Assembly (NCBI GenBank): GCA_938003725.1
Contig: CALKXX010000011.1
Span: 1-12,414, forward strand
Direction of reading: 5' to 3'
DNA: 12,414 nucleotides
Origin: an uncultured Sphingomonadaceae bacterium
Lineage (GTDB): Bacteria > Pseudomonadota > Alphaproteobacteria > Sphingomonadales > Sphingomonadaceae
The notes under the pieces were generated by a model. It had not been told where the DNA came from and searched no databases. It saw only the letters and a program-made list of their open reading frames with translations. The position numbers were made by a program, and so were the translations under genes. The first letter of the stretch is position 1. Each line of letters begins with the position of its first letter. Below, piece after piece: positions 5,964 through 12,332 of the stretch.

Positions 5964-7315
5964 TCGCTGACGGCACGCAATTTAACCATCTGTTCGCGAT
6001 ATAATCTGCGTGTAGTTGGCATCATCAGGAATGGTACAAGGCCGAAGATAAATGGCACACATGCAACCGCATATCGGATATTTTCTTCACCAAACACACT
6101 GCTGGATAGTTCTCCAACAACAATCGGACCCAGCGAACCGAACCAGCTAATTGCGAGATAATAAAGCGCCACAACCTGTCCCCTGATTTGGGCAGGGGTG
6201 ATCACCAGAAGCGATGTGACACCGATTGCCGATACGATTCCGATGCCGACGGTGTTTATGCATAATATTGCAAATGCGAGCCCGCCTGTCGGCATGAACA
6301 ATGGGATTGCCGCGCTTGGAACCATGATGAAAAAGCCGATAAACAAAATTCGCAAAGACGCATCCTGCACGCCTTTTTTTGTCCACCAGTCAGACCAGCT
6401 GCCCATTATCATCATGTTCACAGGTCCGATAATGAGCAGCGCAATGCCGTTGATATAGGCGTATTTTTGTGCCGACCAGCCCCATGTTCGTTCAAATGTC
6501 GGGGCCAGAAATCCCTGACTATATGCGATTGTCGTCATCGTGCAGATGATTAGGACGAACCCGATATAGAGCACTTTGTTGCGCCAGACATATCGAAGCG
6601 CGTCGAGAAAACCGCTGCCTCCGATGATGTCAGGGGCCGCTGCGGCCGGGCGCCGGGCAGGCTCTTTCATGAATAGGAAAAATGATGCGAACAATAGGCC
6701 GGGCAGGCCAACAATGATCAGGGTGAAGCGCCATGGCGAGAGTTCGCCGAACAATGGTAGGGATTGGCTTCCGCTGGAAGCGGTCCATGCAATAACCGCG
6801 CCGCTGAGCAGTGAGGCAAGCCCCGCGCCGATGGGCAAGGCCGATGAATAAAAGGCGATGGGTTTGCCGCGTTTCTCGGTGGGAAAACTGTCTCCGATAA
6901 TGGAAAATGTCGCCGGACTAAGCGTGGCCTCACCGACACCCACGCCCATACGGGCAGCGAATAGTTGGACAAAGTTTTTGGCCGTGCCGGTGGCGACTGT
7001 AGCTGCGGACCACAGGGCAATACCTACAGAAACAATCCAGATGCGTTTCCTCCGGTCAATCAACCACCCCATGAAAATACCGACAAATCCGTAAACCAGA
7101 GTGAAGGCGCTCAGCAGCCAGCCGATGGATCGGTCCGAGAGATCAAATTCAGCCTTTATCGGTTCGATCAACAAGCCCAATATATATCGGTCAACGAAGC
7201 TGAAAATATAGGCGCCGGTCAGCATTACGACCAGAAACCAACCGGCGGCTGCGCTGGGATAGGGTTTGGCGCCCACTTGCGGCACCGTATCTTCAGAGAT
7301 TGGATTGCTGCTCAT
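5960..7315 (-). CDS. MFS transporter, spinster-like family
   Basis: This 451-residue inner-membrane carrier has about twelve hydrophobic segments. Seen: TM1 with FSFVDRYILGLLIEPIK (38-54), whose Asp-Arg pair is typical of the spinster-like group, then the TM2-TM3 loop GWLIDRRKR (83-91, motif A), AARMGVGVGEATLSP (120-134) at TM4, and DSFPTEKRGKPIAFYSS (142-158) in the following loop. Members move small organic molecules, often aromatic or carboxylated catabolic substrates, usually with protons. Here uptake of the pathway substrate is the simplest role, though export of an intermediate is possible. The N-terminal 20 residues are hydrophilic and cytoplasmic. The ATG overlaps the stop of the upstream VOC gene, and the stop overlaps the hydrolase ATG (both ATGA). 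Family certain; cargo inferred only from context. Confidence 0.93.
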   Translation of the reverse strand: MSSNPISEDTVPQVGAKPYPSAAAGWFLVVMLTGAYIFSFVDRYILGLLIEPIKAEFDLSDRSIGWLLSAFTLVYGFVGIFMGWLIDRRKRIWIVSVGIALWSAATVATGTAKNFVQLFAARMGVGVGEATLSPATFSIIGDSFPTEKRGKPIAFYSSALPIGAGLASLLSGAVIAWTASSGSQSLPLFGELSPWRFTLIIVGLPGLLFASFFLFMKEPARRPAAAAPDIIGGSGFLDALRYVWRNKVLYIGFVLIICTMTTIAYSQGFLAPTFERTWGWSAQKYAYINGIALLIIGPVNMMIMGSWSDWWTKKGVQDASLRILFIGFFIMVPSAAIPLFMPTGGLAFAILCINTVGIGIVSAIGVTSLLVITPAQIRGQVVALYYLAISWFGSLGPIVVGELSSSVFGEENIRYAVACVPFIFGLVPFLMMPTTRRLYREQMVKLRAVSE

Positions 7316-7767
7316 GATTGGGTATCCGGTATGATATATATAACGATCAGGTTGTCATCGAAATCAGCAATGCCAATCTCGCGGCCGGTCCGGCCGTCAT
7401 GCGTCTGAAGACGACCTTCCTCATATACTTTCAATCCAAGGGCGCGGCTCTCGGACATCACCTTGTCGGGGTCTGCCACATCAAGCACGATTGCGCTTCT
7501 TCGCGGATATGGCACCTGATCCAGCGGCACGTTTTTGATTCCGGATAACGCCATCACACGCGGCTGTCCGGGCAAGGAAAGGATCACGAAATCCAGCTCT
7601 GCACCATCAGGTATTTCGAATACCCGAATCGAATAGCTATCGGGATTGTGACCCTTGCGAAATGTTACCTCAAATCCCAACACGCCCTCGTAAAACGTCA
7701 GCGCTTTGTCGATATCCGCAACAACAAAATTTCCTCTTTGAAATCGCGTTTGTTGTTTTTCAATCAT
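7312..7767 (-). CDS. Single-domain VOC family protein
   Basis: This 151-residue protein is one VOC module pair: FVVADIDKALTFYEGVLGFEV (14-34) opens it, SAIVLDVADPDKVMSES (91-107) opens the second half, and IADFDDNLIVIYIIP (133-147) closes it. In most VOC enzymes the last strand reads DPDGN-x-x-E. Here it is DFDDN followed by IVIY with no glutamate, and neither expected histidine is present at the start of the half-modules. A metal-dependent reaction of the usual type is unlikely unless the protein pairs with another VOC subunit. Cytoplasmic. The Shine-Dalgarno AGGGA at 7774-7778 overlaps the stop codon of the upstream oxidoreductase gene; the stop overlaps the MFS start. Fold good, function unknown. 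Confidence 0.85.
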   Translation of the reverse strand: MIEKQQTRFQRGNFVVADIDKALTFYEGVLGFEVTFRKGHNPDSYSIRVFEIPDGAELDFVILSLPGQPRVMALSGIKNVPLDQVPYPRRSAIVLDVADPDKVMSESRALGLKVYEEGRLQTHDGRTGREIGIADFDDNLIVIYIIPDTQS

Positions 7768-7773
7768 AACTAT

Positions 7774-7778
7774 TCCCT
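7774..7778 (-). promoter_or_regulatory. Ribosome binding site AGGGA for the single-domain VOC gene
   Basis: AGGGA sits 6 bases before the ATG at 7767 and shares bases with the TAG stop of the upstream gene (TAGGGA). Termination and reinitiation are therefore physically linked. Confidence 0.65.
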
Positions 7779-8865
7779 AGAGCCATTCTGTTGGTTCGCC
7801 GCGGACGGAACAGCATTGCTTTCCCACATTGCCGCCATAATAAAGATTGGCCAGCGCGCGCGGCATATGTTGAAATCCCTGTTCCACGTCCTGAATTGGT
7901 TGTAGTTTTCCTTCGTGAATCCATCCGGCCAGTTCGTCCATGACTTTGTGCCATCTGTGTAGATGATTATAGACGAAAAAGCCCTGCATGCGTGTCTCGG
8001 TAGCTCGCACGCGGGTGTAGTTTGAAAGTTTGAATGGCGGGTCACGGGTATATTCGCTGATCGAACCGCACAGAACCACTCTGCTGCCGAGCCGGAGTCG
8101 TTCCAGACAGGCCTCTAATGTCTCCCCGCCGACATTGTCGAAATATAGATCAATGCCCTGTGGACATCGTTCATCCAGGTTTGATCCAATATCCTCTGAT
8201 TTATAGTCTATGGCTTGGCTGCATCCATGATCCAAAATAAATCTGCATTTTTCAGGTCCGCCGGCTATGCCGATGACATTGCATCCAGCCACATTGGCGG
8301 CAATTTGACTTACGATGGAACCAACACCGCCTGCCGCGCCGGACAGAACCATCTGGTCACCTTCTTTTGGATCACCGCAAGCGAACAGGCCCGCATGGGC
8401 AGACAGTCCTGTCATCCCCAGTGCGCCCGTTCCCAGTGCAGCAGGCAGGCCGTTTTGGGGCATGCGGAAAAACTTTTCCTGCTCGGTCATTTTTGATAGT
8501 TTATAGGTCTGCCAGCCCATTTGCCCCTGAACAATCTCGCCTTCATGCCAGTCCGGGTGGCGCGATTTTATGACTTGAGCCACGCCGCGTCCATGGATCA
8601 CATCCCCTGGTTGCAGCACGGCCTCTCTGGCCGCGCCGGTCCCCTGCATATAGAAACGCATCACGGGCGCCAGACCAAGATAATGTGTCTTCAATAGCAC
8701 TTCACCTTCGCTGGGCTGCGGAATATCAGTGACTGACCATGTAAAGTCGGTTGGTACCACATTGCCGACAGGGCGGGCCGCCACTCGCCATTGATAGTTT
8801 GCCTCGTCGTCAATCCACTTGTCCGCCGCGAAGGCGGTAAACACTTCCAATGGGGCGGAATTCAT
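7777..8865 (-). CDS. Zinc-independent MDR-family NADPH oxidoreductase (LTB4 dehydrogenase/CurA-like)
   Basis: This 362-residue protein (from the ATG) belongs to the zinc-free medium-chain dehydrogenase/reductase group that includes leukotriene B4 12-hydroxydehydrogenase, prostaglandin reductase and curcumin reductase. These reduce the C=C bond of alpha,beta-unsaturated ketones or aldehydes using NADPH. Seen: VAARPVGNVVPTDF near residue 30, GDVIHGRGVAQVI (about 87-99), the nucleotide-binding GAAGGVGS (176-183), the following IAGGPEKC segment that usually contacts NADPH, YFDNVGGE (241-248) and GFFVYNH (295-301). The structural-zinc cysteine set and catalytic zinc ligands of alcohol dehydrogenases are absent. 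Start is uncertain: the ATG at 8865 leaves 2 bases after the upstream stop, while a GTG at 8871 would give a GTGA overlap; neither has a clear Shine-Dalgarno. Cytoplasmic. It probably saturates a pathway enone. Confidence 0.9.
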   Translation of the reverse strand: MNSAPLEVFTAFAADKWIDDEANYQWRVAARPVGNVVPTDFTWSVTDIPQPSEGEVLLKTHYLGLAPVMRFYMQGTGAAREAVLQPGDVIHGRGVAQVIKSRHPDWHEGEIVQGQMGWQTYKLSKMTEQEKFFRMPQNGLPAALGTGALGMTGLSAHAGLFACGDPKEGDQMVLSGAAGGVGSIVSQIAANVAGCNVIGIAGGPEKCRFILDHGCSQAIDYKSEDIGSNLDERCPQGIDLYFDNVGGETLEACLERLRLGSRVVLCGSISEYTRDPPFKLSNYTRVRATETRMQGFFVYNHLHRWHKVMDELAGWIHEGKLQPIQDVEQGFQHMPRALANLYYGGNVGKQCCSVRGEPTEWL

Positions 8866-8867
8866 GC

Positions 8868-9344
8868 TCACGCGTCGTGCACTTTTACAATCTGATTCAC
8901 TTCATAGAAATAGCCGTCCAGATCCCAGAAAGAACACCCGATCATATCCTTCCTGCGACTATCTGCGCCAGTGACCTGCCACTCGCGTGGTTCGCTGTGA
9001 ATGCGAGAGCCAAGTTTGCGGGCGCGTTCGACTGCGCCTTTTGCATCGCTGGATTGCACAACAAAAATTGGTGCACCGAATTTTATCTCTGTCGGCAATT
9101 CGTCCGGAGCATCCATCTTGGGGTCGAGCCATTCCAGCAAGCCGATCATGCCGATCAGGTCATCTTCGCATTTCAAAATTATCAAACGTGTTTGATCGCC
9201 TTTTTTTCCAGCGGCCAATTGTGTCTCTGATAACGTGAACGGTGTGTCCATCCACTTTGTCATGCCGAATACGGTTTCATACCATATAGAAGATTTGTCG
9301 CCGTCCCGAACCATCAGCGTTGTACGTTTGATAATATCAGTCAT
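8868..9344 (-). CDS. VOC family protein (glyoxalase/bleomycin-resistance fold)
   Basis: This is a 158-residue protein. The start at 9344 is chosen because the fold begins here (KRTTLMVRDGDKSSIWYETVFGM, 6-28); the open frame runs 47 codons further upstream, but that part is low-quality and overlaps the DUF1330-like gene. Seen: DTPFTLSE (33-40), TRLIILKCEDDLIGMIGLLEWLDP (52-75), APIFVVQSSDAKGAVERARKLG (91-112) and the closing FWDLDGYFYEVNQ (139-151) with Glu148 in the canonical last-ligand position. The two histidine positions at the start of each half are Thr or hydrophobic, so the metal triad is not complete. Cytoplasmic. The ATG lies 8 bases inside the end of the upstream gene. Fold secure; no reaction can be assigned. 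Confidence 0.87.
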   Translation of the reverse strand: MTDIIKRTTLMVRDGDKSSIWYETVFGMTKWMDTPFTLSETQLAAGKKGDQTRLIILKCEDDLIGMIGLLEWLDPKMDAPDELPTEIKFGAPIFVVQSSDAKGAVERARKLGSRIHSEPREWQVTGADSRRKDMIGCSFWDLDGYFYEVNQIVKVHDA

Positions 9345-9576
9345 TGATTTTTGGACTTTCAATAAGAAGGACCTGGCAATCCGCGACGCCGTGGCGCAGT
9401 TTTTTTGCTTCCGTATATTCCGGGCTGTTCCAGAATTTTCGCGCGGTTTCTTTATCAGCCCATTCGGATATGACCATCGAGGCACTCATCCCGCCCACAA
9501 ATGCGCGGCGACCAATCATGTGGGGCAATGGGTTGATCATATCGCTACACGGATCATGGGCGCATTCTTTTTGCAA
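9337..9576 (-). CDS. Small DUF1330-like (dimeric alpha+beta barrel) protein, unusually short N-terminus
   Basis: This protein has 79 residues if started at TTG 9576, or 67 if started at ATG 9540. The C-terminal half is typical of DUF1330: SMVISEWADKETARKFWNSPEYTEAKKLRHG, with the family WxSPEY helix, followed by a last strand QVLLIE. The usual first strand and helix (roughly 25-30 residues ending GGRFLVRGG) are only partly represented, by IGRRAFVGG. A stop codon at 9601-9603 prevents further extension. The TTG start would leave one base after the upstream stop, which suits this tightly packed operon, but no Shine-Dalgarno is visible for either start. Related barrels act as monooxygenases, isomerases or dehydratases. 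It may be a genuine short variant or 5'-eroded. Family assignment moderate; function unknown. Confidence 0.6.
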   Translation of the reverse strand: MQKECAHDPCSDMINPLPHMIGRRAFVGGMSASMVISEWADKETARKFWNSPEYTEAKKLRHGVADCQVLLIESPKIND

Positions 9577-9577
9577 A

Positions 9578-10387
9578 CTAACCGCGAAAATTGGTCTTTG
9601 TTACGTCGGAGGGGCGTTCAGAACCGATCACGGTGCAGCTTGCCTGCATTGAGCGGAGGTTAATACCAACTCTGCTGGCGTTGATATCCGCCCAGCTATA
9701 GCTTATCGCGCGGTCTGGATCGTCCGGTTTGTGAACATAGAGGACAAGGCTGGGGCGGTTGGTACTCGGCGGCGGCCAGTATACCGCGCGCATTCGCAAT
9801 ATGATTTCATCCGCGCCCGTATCTCCGCCTCCGACCCGCACGCGGCCGCCCTGGTCGTGCATTGATAGTTGGCGCGCGAAATACCAATCGATGCCGCCAT
9901 CTTCTTTCGCAACTTTCTTGGGCACAGCCGCCCAGCATTCGACGGAACGGGCACGTTTGAGGATTATCTCTGCGCCGTCCGTCATCCGCATTGTCAGACC
10001 ATCATCGCTGATCTTCACAATCTGATATTTCTGCTGGCAAAGTTTACGATTCTGTACCTTGCTATAGATCCAACTATCTTCGCCCCGTTCAAAAAAACGA
10101 GAACAGGTGCCTACGGTCACAATATCCCGGTCATCACCGATAGAGATCGTTATGGATTGCGGTTTCGATAATGCGGTTCCATAAGCATCAATCTGTGAAA
10201 CCGTCATTACGCCGGCAATCTCTTCGATCTTCAGGGATAGGGCCGGCGGGGCAGTCCTGCCTGCGTCCGTCTCGAAATAAACCTGCTCTTCATTGCTGAA
10301 AACTCCGGTCAACCGTTCCTGAATAGCGGGGGGCTTTTCATGCTGTGCGATCGACGCAAGCATGGCGAGCCCGGTGGTGAATAGCAT
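9578..10387 (-). CDS. Unknown protein with probable signal peptide
   Basis: This is a 269-residue protein I do not recognise with confidence. The start is the ATG at 10387, which has AAGGA 6 bases upstream; the TTG two codons earlier would touch that site. Residues 1-14 (MLFTTGLAMLASIA) form a short hydrophobic stretch ending Ala-Ser-Ile-Ala before Gln, compatible with a signal peptide but without a positive n-region. The next part, RLTGVFSNEEQVYFE (26-40), faintly recalls the opening of CpcT/CpeT-like lipocalin-fold proteins. The middle is rich in short strands (SITISIGDDRDIVTVGTC). The C-terminal third (about 178-256: SMHDQGGRVRVGGG, YWPPPSTNRPSLVLYVHKPDD, SWADINASRVGIN) has a proline-rich, distinctive look that suggests a conserved domain. 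No enzyme motif is seen. It lies between HyuB and the DUF1330-like gene and is probably an exported or envelope-associated accessory. Confidence 0.75.
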   Translation of the reverse strand: MLFTTGLAMLASIAQHEKPPAIQERLTGVFSNEEQVYFETDAGRTAPPALSLKIEEIAGVMTVSQIDAYGTALSKPQSITISIGDDRDIVTVGTCSRFFERGEDSWIYSKVQNRKLCQQKYQIVKISDDGLTMRMTDGAEIILKRARSVECWAAVPKKVAKEDGGIDWYFARQLSMHDQGGRVRVGGGDTGADEIILRMRAVYWPPPSTNRPSLVLYVHKPDDPDRAISYSWADINASRVGINLRSMQASCTVIGSERPSDVTKTNFRG

Positions 10388-10466
10388 ATCCAATCCTTGT
10401 CTTGCCGAAAATATGTCCGGACAAGTCTAGCATTAAATCTGGCGATGGCAATCTTACTTGTGGATA
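10388..10466 (-). promoter_or_regulatory. Only real intergenic gap of the minus-strand operon, with a 10-base palindrome
   Basis: About 79 bases separate hyuB from the unknown gene. They contain the perfect palindrome TGTCCGGACA at 10414-10423, about 27 bases before the downstream ATG, and an AT-rich patch (TTTAAT on the minus strand at about 10433-10438). I could not find a convincing -35/-10 pair or a hairpin followed by a T tract. An internal promoter, operator or processing site is possible. This rests only on position and symmetry. Confidence 0.3.
10394..10398 (-). promoter_or_regulatory. Ribosome binding site AAGGA for the unknown secreted-looking gene
   Basis: AAGGA on the minus strand sits 6 bases before the ATG at 10387 and rules out the TTG at 10393 as start, because the site would then adjoin the start codon. 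Confidence 0.7.
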
Positions 10467-12332
10467 TTACGCAGCGGTAAGTTTTGGCTCCATGGGGGCC
10501 GGGAGCCCCGTTTCTGCCAAACAGTTTTCACGCAGGGTTGCAATATCCCCTCCGAAATTGAAGGGGCCATCGGTCGGGCTGCTCTCGCTTGCCATCGTTT
10601 CGCGCAGAACCTGGGTCGCAGCCTGATCGACGGAGCCATCGCTGGCTATTACCACCCCGTAACGCTGTGCTCCTTCGGCGGTGACCAATCCCTGCCGGAT
10701 TTCCAGCGCAACCAATTCCGGATCGCGTTCCAACGGGTTGCCCCAACCGCCGCCGCCCCAGGTAATGAAATGGAGCAGATCACCTTCCTCGACTTCAATA
10801 CCGTCCTGTTTGTTGCCGACAACGGTTTTGCTGCCATCCACACGTTCAAGTATTTTGGTTGCCCGTTCGCCTGGATCGCCGCCATTGACGCCCCAAGGAT
10901 AGGTGAACCAGCGGTCATCATGGATGGCGACCGTGCCGGGCTCCAGAAAGCGGTAAGTCATGTGAATACCGTTACCGCCGCGGAAACTTCCCGCGCCGCC
11001 GCTATCCGCTTTCGCTTCGTAACGTTCGATCCGCAGCGGGAAATATTTTTCGAGAAACTCATTCGGGACATTGGTAAAGCCGGGCCATAGCGAATGACCG
11101 TCGGGGCCGTCGCCAAATGGTTTTCCCGGAATGCCGCCGAAACCGATCTGGAACAGCTGAAACCAATCGCCGGCCTTGTCAAACCCGGAATACATCAAAT
11201 GCGGGCTGGACGAGAAACCGGCACCGCATAAAAATTCCGGTGCGCGTTGGCCCAACAGACCGCCCAATATATCGAATATGCGCCCCAATGCATGGGTGCG
11301 CCCGGCCAGAGCGGCGGGATATTTCGGCTTCAGCAAAGACCCTTCCGGGATGCGGACGTCAACCAGGTCATAAAACCCGTCGTTGAACAGGATTTGCGGG
11401 TCAAACACCATTATCATGTAGATGCCGAAGAACATCTTGAACATATTCTCGTTGAGATAGAAATTTATTGAGCTGGACGCCTGCGGGTCGGTGCCGTCAA
11501 AATCGAGGATGACTTTGCCGCCCTCTCGCCACATCGTACAGTTGATTTTATAGGGGCCATATCCCACACCATCGTCACAGATATAGTCCGTAAAGCTAAC
11601 CGGATCTTCGCCCACCGAATCCTCAATGAGTTGCTTCATCGCCCGGTGATTACGCGCCAGCAGCATATCGGTGGCCGACGCCAGTTCATCTTCGCCAAAC
11701 CGTTCGCACATTTCAACGACACGCCGCGCCGCGACCCTGCAAGAGGCAATGAGCGCGTTCAAATCGGCGGCACACCAATCCGGCTTGCGACTCTGATGCA
11801 GAACCACTTTCACCATCTCTTCGTTATACACGCCCTTTTGGTAAATTTTGACCGGCGGAATACGGACACCTTCCTCGAACACGCTCTTGCTGTCGATGGG
11901 AATCGACCCGGCGACTTTGCCGCCAATGTCCGACTGATGCCCAAACATCGCGGTCCACGCGACCAACCTGCCGCCGCGATATACGGGCAACAATACTAGC
12001 CAGTCGTTGTTGTGGCTGACGGCGCCTTCACAGCTATATGGGTCGCTTAGGAAGATCATGTCACCTTCCTCAATCGTGCCCGGATAGCTGCGCAGGAAGC
12101 CGTCGATAAAGCTTCCAAATTGTCCAACAATCATTTTGCCGTCACGGTCAGCAATCAGGGGAAACGCATCCCCCTGTTCGCGGATGCCGGGGGACATGGC
12201 GGTACGCACCAGCGTTGCATCCATTTCAATGCGGGCATTGCGCAGCGCGTTTTCCATGATGTCGAGTGATACCGGATCAATATCGACCTGATTGAAGGGC
12301 GCAGTATTTGTTTCGATAATCTGTGCGGGCAT
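10467..12332 (-). CDS. hyuB: Hydantoinase B/oxoprolinase family subunit (HyuB-like)
   Basis: This 621-residue subunit is of the HyuB/acetone carboxylase alpha/5-oxoprolinase C-terminal family, which works with HyuA in ATP-dependent opening of lactam-type rings (N-methylhydantoin, 5-oxoproline) or carboxylation of ketones. Seen: IDPVSLDIMENALRNARIEM (18-37), GSFIDGFLRSYPG (73-85), LSDPYSCEGAVSHNNDW (94-110), MFGHQSDIGGKVAGSIP (128-144), FEEGVRIPPVKIY (151-163), the central IPEGSLLKPKYPAALAGRTHA, the Gly-rich DSGGAGSFRGGNG, and the C-terminal WGGGGWGNPLERDPELV. The segment after SDPY is CEGAVSHNND rather than the GGTHxxD of ordinary N-methylhydantoinases, placing it in a separate subgroup. The start has GGGAGA at 12339-12344, 6 bases upstream, and overlaps the HyuA stop (TAATG). 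Cytoplasmic. Family certain; substrate unknown. Confidence 0.93.
   Translation of the reverse strand: MPAQIIETNTAPFNQVDIDPVSLDIMENALRNARIEMDATLVRTAMSPGIREQGDAFPLIADRDGKMIVGQFGSFIDGFLRSYPGTIEEGDMIFLSDPYSCEGAVSHNNDWLVLLPVYRGGRLVAWTAMFGHQSDIGGKVAGSIPIDSKSVFEEGVRIPPVKIYQKGVYNEEMVKVVLHQSRKPDWCAADLNALIASCRVAARRVVEMCERFGEDELASATDMLLARNHRAMKQLIEDSVGEDPVSFTDYICDDGVGYGPYKINCTMWREGGKVILDFDGTDPQASSSINFYLNENMFKMFFGIYMIMVFDPQILFNDGFYDLVDVRIPEGSLLKPKYPAALAGRTHALGRIFDILGGLLGQRAPEFLCGAGFSSSPHLMYSGFDKAGDWFQLFQIGFGGIPGKPFGDGPDGHSLWPGFTNVPNEFLEKYFPLRIERYEAKADSGGAGSFRGGNGIHMTYRFLEPGTVAIHDDRWFTYPWGVNGGDPGERATKILERVDGSKTVVGNKQDGIEVEEGDLLHFITWGGGGWGNPLERDPELVALEIRQGLVTAEGAQRYGVVIASDGSVDQAATQVLRETMASESSPTDGPFNFGGDIATLRENCLAETGLPAPMEPKLTAA

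Noticed and set aside
7383..7395. Inverted repeat GGCCGG-T-CCGGCC
   Set aside because: It is inside the VOC coding sequence, encodes an Arg-Thr-Gly-Arg run with ordinary codons, and is not near a gene boundary.
9345..9485. 47-codon upstream extension of the VOC gene at 8868-9344
   Set aside because: The added residues do not resemble VOC sequence and overlap the DUF1330-like gene in another frame; the fold begins at the ATG at 9344.
10458..11090. 210-codon open frame on the plus strand opposite hyuB, and several other frames over 90 codons opposite real genes
   Set aside because: They are shadows of well-supported genes: no recognisable domain, no ribosome site, and the opposite strand encodes conserved family motifs throughout.
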